A stretch of 64,000 bases of DNA, taken from contig NZ_OZ244997.1 of assembly GCF_965223285.1 (NCBI RefSeq), forward strand, positions 5,270,001 through 5,334,000. The letters are read 5' to 3'. The notes below the pieces were generated by a model. That model worked only from the letters and a program-made list of their open reading frames with translations, made no database searches and was not told the DNA's origin. This document shows, in pieces, positions 16,351 to 24,791 of this stretch. The number at the start of each line of letters is the position of its first letter. Position 1 is the first letter of the stretch. Made by a program: the position numbers and the translations under genes. Origin of the DNA: Leptofilum sp965223285 (lineage in GTDB: Bacteria; Chloroflexota; Anaerolineae; Promineifilales; Promineifilaceae).

Positions 16351-19300
16351 ATGCTTCGTCAAAAACCTATCGTTTTGCTGATTTTATACCTTGTGCTTGG
16401 CCTGCTGCTCACAGCTTGTGAGGCAGAAGAGTCACCGACGGCCACGCCAGTGCCAGCCACGGCCGTTCCCAATCCTGCTCCCACCGCCACATCAGAACCA
16501 AATGACGAACCTGCCATCCAGACAGAAGGCGTCTTTTTTAGCGAGCTGCTGCCCGGCGTACCCGGCAGCAACAGCAAAGAGTTTATTGAGTTATATAACG
16601 CAAGCCTGGAACCTGTGGATTTGATGGGTTGGTCAATTTTTTACCTGTTGGGTGATGGGCAGGAGCAGGCATTGGTTTACCGCTGGACGGAAACGGCCGT
16701 AATCCCCCCACAAGGCCATATGCTGCTGGTGCGTGAAGGGCAGGACGTAGGTGCGGCGGCTGATGGCTTTTTTACCCAGTCGCTGTTTGAGCGGCGCGGT
16801 GGCTTGCTGCTGCGTAATAAAACGCAGCAAACGGTTGATCTGCTGGGGTGGGGGGATGCCCCGGCTGAATTTACGGCTGGCGAGCCTGTGGCTGCACCCA
16901 ATGACGGTGCAAGCCTGGAACGCTTGCCCGGCGGCGAGGCTGGCAACGGGCAAAACAGCAGCAGCAATGCGGTGGATTTTGCGGCCCTGGCTACGCCCAA
17001 TCCGCAAAACAGTGGCAGCCCCATCACACCTCAGCCAAATGAGTTTTTGACCATTGATGTCTCTGCGCCAGAGGCGATTCCGCCAGGCAGCGAGTTTGTT
17101 TTATCTATTGAGGTAGGGAATGTGAGCGATACGGCCGTCTCCAACATCACCATCTCGCTCCCTATTGCCAGCCATTTTGAGCTGTTGGCTGCCCCCGACA
17201 ATGCTGAATTGGGGAACGGCCGTCTCATCTGGATCATCCCTGAGATCGGAGCCAACAGCAGCCAAACCGCTGAAATCAGCTTGCAAAGCCCATTTACTTA
17301 CACGGACACACTGCTCGCTGGTTACTTTGCGGACGCCGAGGGGTACCTGGCTGCATTTGGCCAACCCCGACTCATCAGCATGGCGGGTGGTGCCATCCCC
17401 ATTGCTACCGCCCGCGATTTGGTAGGCAGCGTGGTGAGCGTAGAAGGTATTGCCACCATGTACACAGGCGGTTTTTTTGCTGGCAGCACCGGCAACAAAT
17501 TTTATTTGCAGGATGAGACGGGCGGCATTCAAGTGTTTGTGCCCGGTGGGCAAGGGCAGGTGAATGTAAAGATTGGCGACTTGGTGCGGGTTACTGGGCT
17601 GATTGAACCATTCCGGGATTCACTGGAGCTAATACCACAGGCTGTGCCGCAGGATGTTGAGGTGCTGGGAACGGCCGAATTGCCGGAACCGCTGCCCGTA
17701 ACGGTGCTAGACGTGAACAACAGTGATGCCATTCTAGGTGAACTGGTGGTTATTGAAGGCACCGCGCTGGCGGTTGAAGAAGGCTCGTTTGATTACCAAA
17801 TTCAAATTGACCAGGGAAGTGGCGAAACCGCGACGATTCTCATTGAGAAAGATACAGGAGCAACGGCCGAATTGGTGGCGGTGGGGCAAGATTACCGCAT
17901 TGTGGGTGTGAGTGAATTTTACCAAGGGGTTCGGCAAATAAAGCCCCGCTTGCAAAGTGATATTGTGGAGATTATTCCGCCGATTGTGCTGCTGGAAATG
18001 CAAACCAACAATACCGCCAACCCCGGTGAGGTGCTCACTTACACTGTGACGGCTGCTAATTACACAGCGGAACCGTTGACAAATCTATTCATCGAGCTGG
18101 AAGTGCCAGGTGGCCAGGCAAATGAGCTTCAGGTGCAGCCGGATGAAAACGGGACTTCGGCCAACGGGATTGTGGCTTGGTCAGTGGATGAACTCGCGGC
18201 AAATGGGGGAACGGCCGTTTTGCAATATTTCTTCACCGTGCCAGACGAGCAAATTGAACCACTACAGGCTACGCCCGCTCAGCTAACCGCAGATGAGCAG
18301 CTTGATCCCGTGCTTTCTAATAGCTTCACCACCTTCTTGGGAGATAGTGTGCCCATTTGGGCCATCCAGGGAGAGGGGGATCGCTCTCCGTATGTGGGTA
18401 TTGAGGCGGCGACGCGTGGGGTGGTTACGGCCGTCTTCCCCGAACTCAATGGCTTCTTCATCCAGGATTTGGAACCAGACGACAATCCGGCCACCTCGGA
18501 TGGCTTGTTTGTCTTTACGGGCGTGCTGCCCATTACCGTGCAGGTGGGGGATTTGCTGGAGCTAAACGGCCGTGTGCGTGAAATCTCCAGCCAGACCGCG
18601 CTCCAGGTGGAGTCATTGGCTGGTATTGTGCTGAACAGCCCCGGCTACACCAATGTTTTTGAGCCTATCCCCTACGATCCCCCCCAGGACCTAGCTGAAG
18701 CTCTCGCTTACAATGAAGCGTTGGAAGGCGTGTTAGTCGGGCTAGTAGAACCTGCGCTGGTCGTTGGCCCCACCACGCGCTTTGGTGAATATGCCTTGGT
18801 GTACGAAAAATGGGGCGTGACGTCAGTGGCACGTACCGATGAAAGCGGCTTCGTAATATACGTTGATGATGGCTCCACAGTGGCCCACGATGATCAATCC
18901 AGTTTGCCTTACGCGGTTGCCAGTGGTGACACGGTAGCCAACTTGGTGGGGCCACTAGCTTACACGTTTGGCAACTATAAAATTGCCCCAATTGTGCTGC
19001 CAGACGTGGAAATGGCCGAACGGCCGTTGCCTACTATTCGCGCTGCCACCGAAGACGAGCTTAGCATCGCCACTTTTAACGTGGAGAACCTGTTCGATTT
19101 ACTCAGCCCACATCCTTCTAGTCCACCGTTGCCCACCGTGTTTGAGTACCGCGCCAAGCTGGCGAAAATCGCTGAAACGATTGTAGCGATGGGCTCACCG
19201 ACCATCATCGGTTTACAGGAAGTTGAGAATTTGGACGTGCTGCAAGATTTGGTGGAACAAGAGGTGATTGCTAATTTTGGCTACGAACCGTTTTTAGTGG

Positions 19301-19896
19301 AAGGGAATGATTCGCGAGGCATTGACGTGGCTTATCTGGTGCGCAGCGACCGCGCAACGGTGGAATCTTTTGCCCAGGTTGATGCCCCAGGTGAGTTGTT
19401 TGCCCGCCCGCCGCTAGCCATCACCGTGACTGCCCATCTGGAAAACGGCGACCAGACGGTGATTCTGCTCAATAACCATTTCCTCTCGCTCTCCGCTGGA
19501 GAAGAGGCCACTGAGCCAGTGCGTACCGCCCAAGCGGCCTGGAACGTCGAGGTCATGGCTGAATTGTCTGCCGAAAATCCTGAAGCGCACTTTGTGGTGC
19601 TTGGCGATTTGAATTCGTTTTACCAGACGCTGCCGCTAGATACGTTAGAGGCGGCTGGTTTGCAGCATGTGTATCGCTTTTTGCCGGATGGGGAACGGCC
19701 GTATACCTACATCTTTGAAGGTCGCACCCAAACGCTGGATCACATACTCGTCTCCCCAACACTGTTCGAGCAAATAACGCTCGTTGAAGCCTTACACACC
19801 AACGCCGATTACCCCATCGGCGACCCTGAGGACAGCTCACCCCGCCGCGTCTCAGATCACGATCCGTTGGTGGTCATTATTGATTTTGCAGAATAA
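16351..19896 (+). CDS. Secreted multidomain endonuclease (ExeM/NucH-like lipoprotein)
   Basis: This is a 1181-residue exported protein. A signal peptide ends in lipobox LLTAC (about residue 23), then a Pro/Thr spacer. Residues 55-160 are a lamin-tail domain (FIELYNASLEPVDLMGW). Two beta-sandwich repeats of DUF11/CARDB type follow (about 230-330 and 545-650). OB-fold nuclease-associated domains lie near 345-530 and 670-890. Residues 900-1180 are an endonuclease/exonuclease/phosphatase domain with all main motifs: SIATFNVENLFDL, IIGLQEVENL, VVLGDLNSF and RVSDHDPLVV. The closest known architecture is ExeM of Shewanella and other extracellular DNases, which degrade extracellular DNA for phosphorus or biofilm turnover. 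A rho-independent terminator follows directly. Confidence 0.9.
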   Translation: MLRQKPIVLLILYLVLGLLLTACEAEESPTATPVPATAVPNPAPTATSEPNDEPAIQTEGVFFSELLPGVPGSNSKEFIELYNASLEPVDLMGWSIFYLLGDGQEQALVYRWTETAVIPPQGHMLLVREGQDVGAAADGFFTQSLFERRGGLLLRNKTQQTVDLLGWGDAPAEFTAGEPVAAPNDGASLERLPGGEAGNGQNSSSNAVDFAALATPNPQNSGSPITPQPNEFLTIDVSAPEAIPPGSEFVLSIEVGNVSDTAVSNITISLPIASHFELLAAPDNAELGNGRLIWIIPEIGANSSQTAEISLQSPFTYTDTLLAGYFADAEGYLAAFGQPRLISMAGGAIPIATARDLVGSVVSVEGIATMYTGGFFAGSTGNKFYLQDETGGIQVFVPGGQGQVNVKIGDLVRVTGLIEPFRDSLELIPQAVPQDVEVLGTAELPEPLPVTVLDVNNSDAILGELVVIEGTALAVEEGSFDYQIQIDQGSGETATILIEKDTGATAELVAVGQDYRIVGVSEFYQGVRQIKPRLQSDIVEIIPPIVLLEMQTNNTANPGEVLTYTVTAANYTAEPLTNLFIELEVPGGQANELQVQPDENGTSANGIVAWSVDELAANGGTAVLQYFFTVPDEQIEPLQATPAQLTADEQLDPVLSNSFTTFLGDSVPIWAIQGEGDRSPYVGIEAATRGVVTAVFPELNGFFIQDLEPDDNPATSDGLFVFTGVLPITVQVGDLLELNGRVREISSQTALQVESLAGIVLNSPGYTNVFEPIPYDPPQDLAEALAYNEALEGVLVGLVEPALVVGPTTRFGEYALVYEKWGVTSVARTDESGFVIYVDDGSTVAHDDQSSLPYAVASGDTVANLVGPLAYTFGNYKIAPIVLPDVEMAERPLPTIRAATEDELSIATFNVENLFDLLSPHPSSPPLPTVFEYRAKLAKIAETIVAMGSPTIIGLQEVENLDVLQDLVEQEVIANFGYEPFLVEGNDSRGIDVAYLVRSDRATVESFAQVDAPGELFARPPLAITVTAHLENGDQTVILLNNHFLSLSAGEEATEPVRTAQAAWNVEVMAELSAENPEAHFVVLGDLNSFYQTLPLDTLEAAGLQHVYRFLPDGERPYTYIFEGRTQTLDHILVSPTLFEQITLVEALHTNADYPIGDPEDSSPRRVSDHDPLVVIIDFAE

Positions 19897-19904
19897 ATTG
19901 AGTT

Positions 19905-19948
19905 TGGAGAGGAGACGTTGATTTTCAAGTTCTCCTCTCCACTTTTTT
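19905..19948 (+). terminator. Rho-independent terminator of the nuclease gene
   Basis: An 11-bp stem (19905-19915 with 19931-19941) is followed by CTTTTTT. It lies nine bases after the stop codon. Confidence 0.9.
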
Positions 19949-19952
19949 GAGG

Positions 19953-20939
19953 CTATTCTTGTTTGCCCACAAACACCTTTGCTAAGTGGATTGACTCCAC
20001 ATCCTTTTCATCCAAAATTCGTAGCTTCTCCAGCTTTTCCAATCGCTTCATATCGTTATCATCAAATCTGCCAATTGCCTCATGCAGCCGATTCATCGCT
20101 TCAGTCACCATATCGGTATGAATCCTGCGCTGATGGGCTGTTTCTAGGGCTTTTTCTACCTCTATTGGCATCTCAATTGGACCTAACGAAACGTCTCGCT
20201 CGGGTATCGGTTGAAAACCCAGATTGAATATAAAATCACTTTCCGGATCATCTGGGGTTTCCCTTAGAGCCAATAGATTGTAAACATTTTGCGCGATTTC
20301 AGCCTCTAGCCTTTGGATTGTGCTATCTTGATACAGTTCTTCAGCTAGGCGTGTTTCTACCAAATGCTTAATGGCTCTTTCTGCTTTCCCTTTTACCACT
20401 TTATCTGCATTTTCTGGTAGCGTACGTGCCAATTTGTGTCTAATATTGTCTGTAAGAACATAGACATTGACGATAAACGAGACCTTCCAGGTGATGTTTA
20501 CCAAAATGCCATCTGCCGTGCGAATATTCTTTGTTTTCCCGCTGGCTGATTGAGATCTCTTTGTAATTTTTTTATCCGACAATGTTTCATACCATTTCAA
20601 CCGCACATAATGAGGGTCCTGGCGTTCCAGCCACCTGAAACTGAAGGGAGCCCACAGAGGGATTTTTGGTTCTTTGCAGCCGTACCTGGGTTTTGGTTCA
20701 GTTTCTGGAATAAAGCGACAAAAACTGTTGTTGAAACGGTTAAAAGTGACGCCCACTTCCATTTCATCTATTAGCACATAGCGAGTTCGCAACGCAAGCC
20801 ACATGCCCAGAGAAAAGAGAAGCAAGGAAAAGAGCATAAAAACCGCCCCCCAAATCTGGAAGGCAATAAAAGCTGCAATCAGCGAAAAGCCAACAAAGAA
20901 TATGATCGCGGCGACAATAAGGGGATTTCTAGGGTTCAT
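19953..20939 (-). CDS. SPFH/Band 7-like membrane protein
   Basis: This is a 328-residue protein. Two hydrophobic segments occupy residues 5-27 and 30-50. A Band 7-like beta domain follows (YVLIDEMEVGVTFNRF, then a NIRTADGILVNITWKVSF core). A helical C-terminal third has charged text VEKALETAHQRRIHTDMVTEAM, like flotillin and stomatin helices. SPFH proteins assemble into membrane rings that organise lipids or proteases. ATG at 20939 is chosen because GGGAGGA lies five bases upstream; nine codons of upstream frame are dropped. It stands alone and convergent with the nuclease gene. Family assignment is by fold-level resemblance and is moderately certain. Confidence 0.7.
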   Translation of the reverse strand: MNPRNPLIVAAIIFFVGFSLIAAFIAFQIWGAVFMLFSLLLFSLGMWLALRTRYVLIDEMEVGVTFNRFNNSFCRFIPETEPKPRYGCKEPKIPLWAPFSFRWLERQDPHYVRLKWYETLSDKKITKRSQSASGKTKNIRTADGILVNITWKVSFIVNVYVLTDNIRHKLARTLPENADKVVKGKAERAIKHLVETRLAEELYQDSTIQRLEAEIAQNVYNLLALRETPDDPESDFIFNLGFQPIPERDVSLGPIEMPIEVEKALETAHQRRIHTDMVTEAMNRLHEAIGRFDDNDMKRLEKLEKLRILDEKDVESIHLAKVFVGKQE

Positions 20940-21259
20940 ACATTCCTCCCAATGTAGTCTACACAAAAAAATTTACATAGAGACACAGTGACCCCTTGCA
21001 TTGTAAACGGCCGTCCAGCCAAATCCAAGCAATTGTCAGAATTATCGTTAAGTTGTCGGTTTTGCTTATGCCCATGAGTCATGTTTGCTATGAGGGTTGA
21101 ACGAGTTTGTTGACAAATTTGCGGTAACGGCTTACTATTTGGGTGTTAGATGATTATCTAATACCTTTTGGATCAATAAAGCACAATCATCTGACACAAC
21201 CCAGCATTCACACCAAGAAATTTGTCCAGCAGTTTTTTCAGCTTTGTGGAGGTTATGAT
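20940..21259. other. Divergent intergenic region with a sigma-70-like promoter
   Basis: It carries one ACGGCCGT site (near 21006) and the promoter at 21110-21138. No gene is supported; an in-frame upstream extension of the next gene from 21143 is judged untranslated leader. Confidence 0.5.
21110..21138 (+). promoter_or_regulatory. Sigma-70-type promoter for the SRPBCC-PDZ-DinB gene
   Basis: TTGACA (21110-21115), a 17-base spacer and TACTAT (21133-21138) form a near-consensus promoter, leaving a leader of about 115 bases before the ATG at 21260. Confidence 0.6.
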
Positions 21260-22486
21260 ATGAGTGAAACGACGGAATTGACGTTTAACGTTGAGTTAGC
21301 TGCACCACCAACGGCCGTTTACTATGCCCTAACCAATGGGGCTGCCCTGCGAGAATGGCTGGCAACCAATTCGCAAGTGGCAACCCAAGTGGGCGGACGC
21401 ATTTATTTGTGGTGGCAGCAAGGGTATTGGGCTACGGGCGAATTTTTGGAGCTGGTTCCAGAGAAGAAAGTGGTTTATTCATGGCAAGGAAGATTGGAAA
21501 CGGCCGTTACCAAAGTCACTTTCTCGCTGCAACCCGGCGACGGTGGCACCCATTTGAGCCTGACACATGAAGATATTCCCGCAGGCGAAGACGCTGCCGA
21601 AATGCGCCAGGGGTTAAAGGATGGTTGGGATGCTGGTTTGGCGAACCTGAAATCTGTTTTGGAAACCGGTTTAGATAAGCGTCTTTATGATCAGGCATTT
21701 TTGGGCATTCTTATCTCTGGCTTGGTGACGGCGGAACAGGCGGAAGAGTTAGGCATTGATGCCGCTGGCGGCATACGCATCAGCGGCACGATGGCTGGCA
21801 CCGGGGCGGCCGAAGCAGGCTTGCAGGCAGAAGATGTCATTATAGATATGGGCGGCAGCGAGACGAAAGATTTCCCCTCATTGCAAGCAGCCATACGGCC
21901 GTATCGCGCTGGCGACGGCGTCAAAATCACCTACTACCGAGACGGTGAACGAGAGCAAACGATGATGACGTTGGGTACCCGCCCTGTGCCAGACATTCCC
22001 ACGACGCCAAAAGCATTGGCGGAGGCCGTGGCTGACGTGTACGCTGAGCTGGATGTCCAACTGGATGAAGTCGTGGCCAATGTCAGCGAGATGGAAGCAG
22101 ATTACCGTCCGGACGGAGACGACAGTTGGAATGCCAAGGAACTGCTGGCCCACCTCATCACCACAGAGCGGGGCATGCAGATGCAGCTAGCGACCCAGGT
22201 AACAGATGGAACGCTCGATGGGTTCCCCAACAATCCGGCGGCGTGGGTTCGGTCGGTAACGGCCGTTTACACCACGCTGGCCGATATGGTTGCCTTGTGG
22301 AAGCGAACCGAAGCTGAATCTGTGGCCTTGCTGGCCAACCTGCCCGACGCGTTTACAGCCCGCAAGACATCCTATCTTAACGCTGGAAATACCTTCTTAA
22401 ACGGGCTGCCACCCCACACGCGCAGCCACATTGTGGAGATTGAAGCCTTGCTCAAAACAGCCCGCGAACAGTTAGCCCATGCATAA
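21260..22486 (+). CDS. SRPBCC (AHSA1-like)-PDZ-DinB-like fusion protein
   Basis: This 408-residue cytoplasmic protein carries three domains. Residues 1-140 are an AHSA1/SRPBCC hydrophobic-cavity domain (ELAAPPTAVYYALTNGAALREWL, then VVYSWQG). Residues 145-240 are a PDZ domain (GGIRISGTMAGTGAAEAGLQ with VIIDMGG). Residues 250-405 resemble DinB/maleylpyruvate-isomerase four-helix bundles, with WNAKELLAHLITTE and HTRSHIVEIEALL supplying three candidate metal histidines. ATG at 21260 follows GGAGG. It is first in a rightward run with a tiny ORF and a metallo-beta-lactamase-fold enzyme. The combination is unfamiliar. A thiol-transferase, ligand-sensing or chaperone role is possible but not shown. 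Confidence 0.8.
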   Translation: MSETTELTFNVELAAPPTAVYYALTNGAALREWLATNSQVATQVGGRIYLWWQQGYWATGEFLELVPEKKVVYSWQGRLETAVTKVTFSLQPGDGGTHLSLTHEDIPAGEDAAEMRQGLKDGWDAGLANLKSVLETGLDKRLYDQAFLGILISGLVTAEQAEELGIDAAGGIRISGTMAGTGAAEAGLQAEDVIIDMGGSETKDFPSLQAAIRPYRAGDGVKITYYRDGEREQTMMTLGTRPVPDIPTTPKALAEAVADVYAELDVQLDEVVANVSEMEADYRPDGDDSWNAKELLAHLITTERGMQMQLATQVTDGTLDGFPNNPAAWVRSVTAVYTTLADMVALWKRTEAESVALLANLPDAFTARKTSYLNAGNTFLNGLPPHTRSHIVEIEALLKTAREQLAHA

Positions 22487-22493
22487 AGGAGTC

Positions 22494-22586
22494 ATGATGT
22501 CTGAAAAAGAAAGTAACCAAAAAACGGCCGAATCTACTGAAAAACCAAGCAACTGGATCATCGAGTGGATCATCACGATTCCATAA
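22494..22586 (+). CDS. Possible 30-residue small protein
   Basis: ATG at 22494 is preceded by AAAGGAG at ideal distance. The frame codes 30 residues: a charged N-terminal half rich in Glu, Lys and Ser, then NWIIEWIITIP, a short amphipathic hydrophobic end. It lies eight bases after the fusion gene and 13 bases before the next gene, in the gap of an apparent operon. No family is recognised. It may be a real small membrane-associated protein or a leader that couples translation. The strong ribosome site is the main support. Confidence 0.4.
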   Translation: MMSEKESNQKTAESTEKPSNWIIEWIITIP

Positions 22587-22599
22587 CCTGGAGATTGAT

Positions 22600-23229
22600 A
22601 TGCCGAAATTACAGCTAGAAACACGCCAGGTTGGCCCGTGGGGAATGAACACATACGCCCTCATCTGCCCCAGCACCAACCAAAGCGTGCTCATAGACCC
22701 CGGCGACGACCCGAAAACCTTGCAAGAAATGTTAGGCGACAGCCAGCCCGTAGCCATTTTGCTGACGCACACCCATGTGGATCACATTGGTGCGCTGCCA
22801 GCGATGCGTCAGCAATTAGGTGTGCCCGTGATGGGCAACGACGGTCCCCATAAACCGGGCGGCAAAGACATCCAGGCCGATCGCTGGCTGCGGAACGGCG
22901 ATACAGTGCAGGTGGGTGAACACACCTTGCGTGCAGTGTACGCCCCTGGCCACATTGGTGATCAAATTTGCTTTGTTCTTGAAAATGACCATCGTATTGT
23001 TGTTGGCGACACTATTTTTGATGGCGGGCCGGGCCGCACCTGGTCTAGCGATGGCTTTCAAACGACGCTGGTGACGCTGCGCAACGTGGTATTGCCCTGG
23101 CCTGATGAGACTCTTTGCTACCCCGGCCACGGCCCACATTTCCGCTTGGGTGATCGTCGAGCTGAGATCGAGGCGTTTTTAGCCAAAGATCACGGCAACT
23201 TTTTTGGCGACGCCACCTGGGAAATGTAA
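22600..23229 (+). CDS. Metallo-beta-lactamase-fold hydrolase (glyoxalase II-like)
   Basis: This 209-residue enzyme has the zinc motif THTHVDHIG near residue 52. Further ligands are the histidine in YAPGHIGDQ, the Asp in VVGDTIF and the final histidine in CYPGHGPH, so all positions are present. Such proteins hydrolyse thioesters such as S-lactoylglutathione or act as persulfide dioxygenases; the substrate is open. GGAG lies seven bases before the ATG. It follows the SRPBCC-PDZ-DinB gene and the small ORF on the same strand, probably in one operon; a DinB-like thiol-transferase partner would suit a thiol-linked substrate. Confidence 0.88.
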   Translation: MPKLQLETRQVGPWGMNTYALICPSTNQSVLIDPGDDPKTLQEMLGDSQPVAILLTHTHVDHIGALPAMRQQLGVPVMGNDGPHKPGGKDIQADRWLRNGDTVQVGEHTLRAVYAPGHIGDQICFVLENDHRIVVGDTIFDGGPGRTWSSDGFQTTLVTLRNVVLPWPDETLCYPGHGPHFRLGDRRAEIEAFLAKDHGNFFGDATWEM

Positions 23230-23255
23230 ATTTATTCAAGCCTCTTCTTCTCAGT

Positions 23256-23313
23256 GAACGTGGGAATCAGATCGTGTTAGACGCCCCCTGTTTAGCCACT
23301 GGTTCTCACGTTC
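23256..23313 (+). terminator. Possible terminator or hairpin after the hydrolase gene
   Basis: Arms GAACGTGGGAATCAG (23256-23270) and CTGGTTCTCACGTTC (23299-23313) pair at 13 of 15 positions, with G-U at the rest. The loop is long (28 bases) and the tail only partly T-rich, so termination is uncertain. Confidence 0.4.
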
Positions 23314-23326
23314 TACTTTCTCTGTT

Positions 23327-24679
23327 ATGACGAACTTCTCAGCACAACCTTCAAAACAGCCTTCCGGTATGCGTGGCTTTGTAATCGTTTGGCTGGGTCA
23401 GGTCGTGTCTATGTTGGGCACGGGCATGACCAACTTTGCCGTCTCCTTCTGGATTTTTCAGCAAACGGGGGAGGCCACTGCCCTGACCTGGGCCATTTTC
23501 TTTTTTATGGCCCCCAGTGTGCTGTTCAGCCCCATTGCCGGGGCGATTGTGGACCGCAGCAACCGCAAAACGATCATGATTGTGAGCGATTTGCTGGCGG
23601 GGTTGGCGACTATTTTCTTGCTGCTGCTGTTGGTAGGTGACAATTTGCAAATTTGGCACATTTACGTGGCCAATGTGCTGGCAGGGGCAGCCAATGCCTT
23701 CCAGTTTCCAGCTTATTCAGCCGCCGTGACGATGATGTTGCCAAAAGAGCATTACGGCCGTGCGGCGGGCATGTTGTCTTTGGCTGGTTCGGCTTCGGGC
23801 ATTTTGGCGCCTGCTTTTGCCGGAGCTTTGCTTGGCCCGCTGGGGCTGGTGGGCATCATGAGCATTGATGTGGTTACATTTCTATTTGCCATTGTTGCCC
23901 TGGCCATTGTGCTCATTCCCCAACCAGAAGTAACGGCCGCAGGCCGCACGGGGCAGGGCAGCCTGCTGCAAGAGTCAGCCTATGGCTTCCGCTACATTTT
24001 TGCCCGACCCAGCCTGCTGGGGCTGCAAATGGTTTTCTTTTGCATTAATTTTTTGGCGATGTTTGGCTTCGCCGTCATGGTACCCATGATTTTGGCGCGT
24101 ACAGGCAATGATGAGATTGCTTTAGCAAGCGTGCAATCTGTTGGGGCCGTGGGGGGCGTACTTGGTGGCCTGCTGTTGAGCACCTGGGGTGGGCCGCGCC
24201 GCAAAGTGAACGGTGTGCTGCTGGGCATGGTGGGTGTCAGCATTTTTAGCCAGATTCTGATGGGCGTGGGGCAGGGCGTACTTGTTTGGGCTGTGGCCGT
24301 ATTTATGGGCCAATTTCTGATTCCAATTTTGAATGGCTCGAACCAGGCGATTTGGCAGGCAAAGGTGGCCCCGGATGTGCAGGGACGGGTGTTTGCTGTG
24401 CGCCGATTGATCGCACAGATTACGGCACCGTTGGCAACGGCCGTTGCTGGGCCGCTGGCAGATAATGTGTTCGAACCCGCAATGCACCCGGATGGCGTAT
24501 TGGCACCCATATTTGGTTGGCTGGTGGGTACAGGTACGGGAACGGGCATGGCCTTGATGTTTGTGGTGACAGGACTTATCGGTGTGGTGGTTGGGTTGGG
24601 TGGCTACTTGTTCCCTGCCATCCGCAATGCGGAAGCGTTGCTGCCGGATCATGAACCGATTTCTCATCTTCAGCCATAA
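23327..24679 (+). CDS. Major facilitator superfamily transporter (EntS-like group)
   Basis: This 450-residue protein has about 12 membrane helices. The N-terminal FVIVWLGQVVSMLGTGMTNF and the loop PIAGAIVDRSNRKTIM match the MFS_3 group that contains the enterobactin exporter EntS and macrolide exporters. The central loop and second half carry APAFAGALLGPLGL and a cytoplasmic RRKVNGVLLG. Export of a small hydrophobic compound is likely; the cargo is unknown. The ArsR-type regulator that follows 112 bases later on the same strand may respond to the cargo. Confidence 0.88.
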   Translation: MTNFSAQPSKQPSGMRGFVIVWLGQVVSMLGTGMTNFAVSFWIFQQTGEATALTWAIFFFMAPSVLFSPIAGAIVDRSNRKTIMIVSDLLAGLATIFLLLLLVGDNLQIWHIYVANVLAGAANAFQFPAYSAAVTMMLPKEHYGRAAGMLSLAGSASGILAPAFAGALLGPLGLVGIMSIDVVTFLFAIVALAIVLIPQPEVTAAGRTGQGSLLQESAYGFRYIFARPSLLGLQMVFFCINFLAMFGFAVMVPMILARTGNDEIALASVQSVGAVGGVLGGLLLSTWGGPRRKVNGVLLGMVGVSIFSQILMGVGQGVLVWAVAVFMGQFLIPILNGSNQAIWQAKVAPDVQGRVFAVRRLIAQITAPLATAVAGPLADNVFEPAMHPDGVLAPIFGWLVGTGTGTGMALMFVVTGLIGVVVGLGGYLFPAIRNAEALLPDHEPISHLQP

Positions 24680-24791
24680 TGTTGAGCATACGGCCGTTCT
24701 GGTTTATAACTAGACTCATGGGTAATAAAGTGTGTGTTTGTGTGTTAATGTGGCATTGTCATAAGAGTAATTGAGCAGGAAATTGGTTGAG

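Noticed and set aside
21143..21259. Extended N-terminus of the SRPBCC fusion gene
   Set aside because: No ribosome site at 21143 and the stretch overlaps the promoter leader; ATG at 21260 follows GGAGG.
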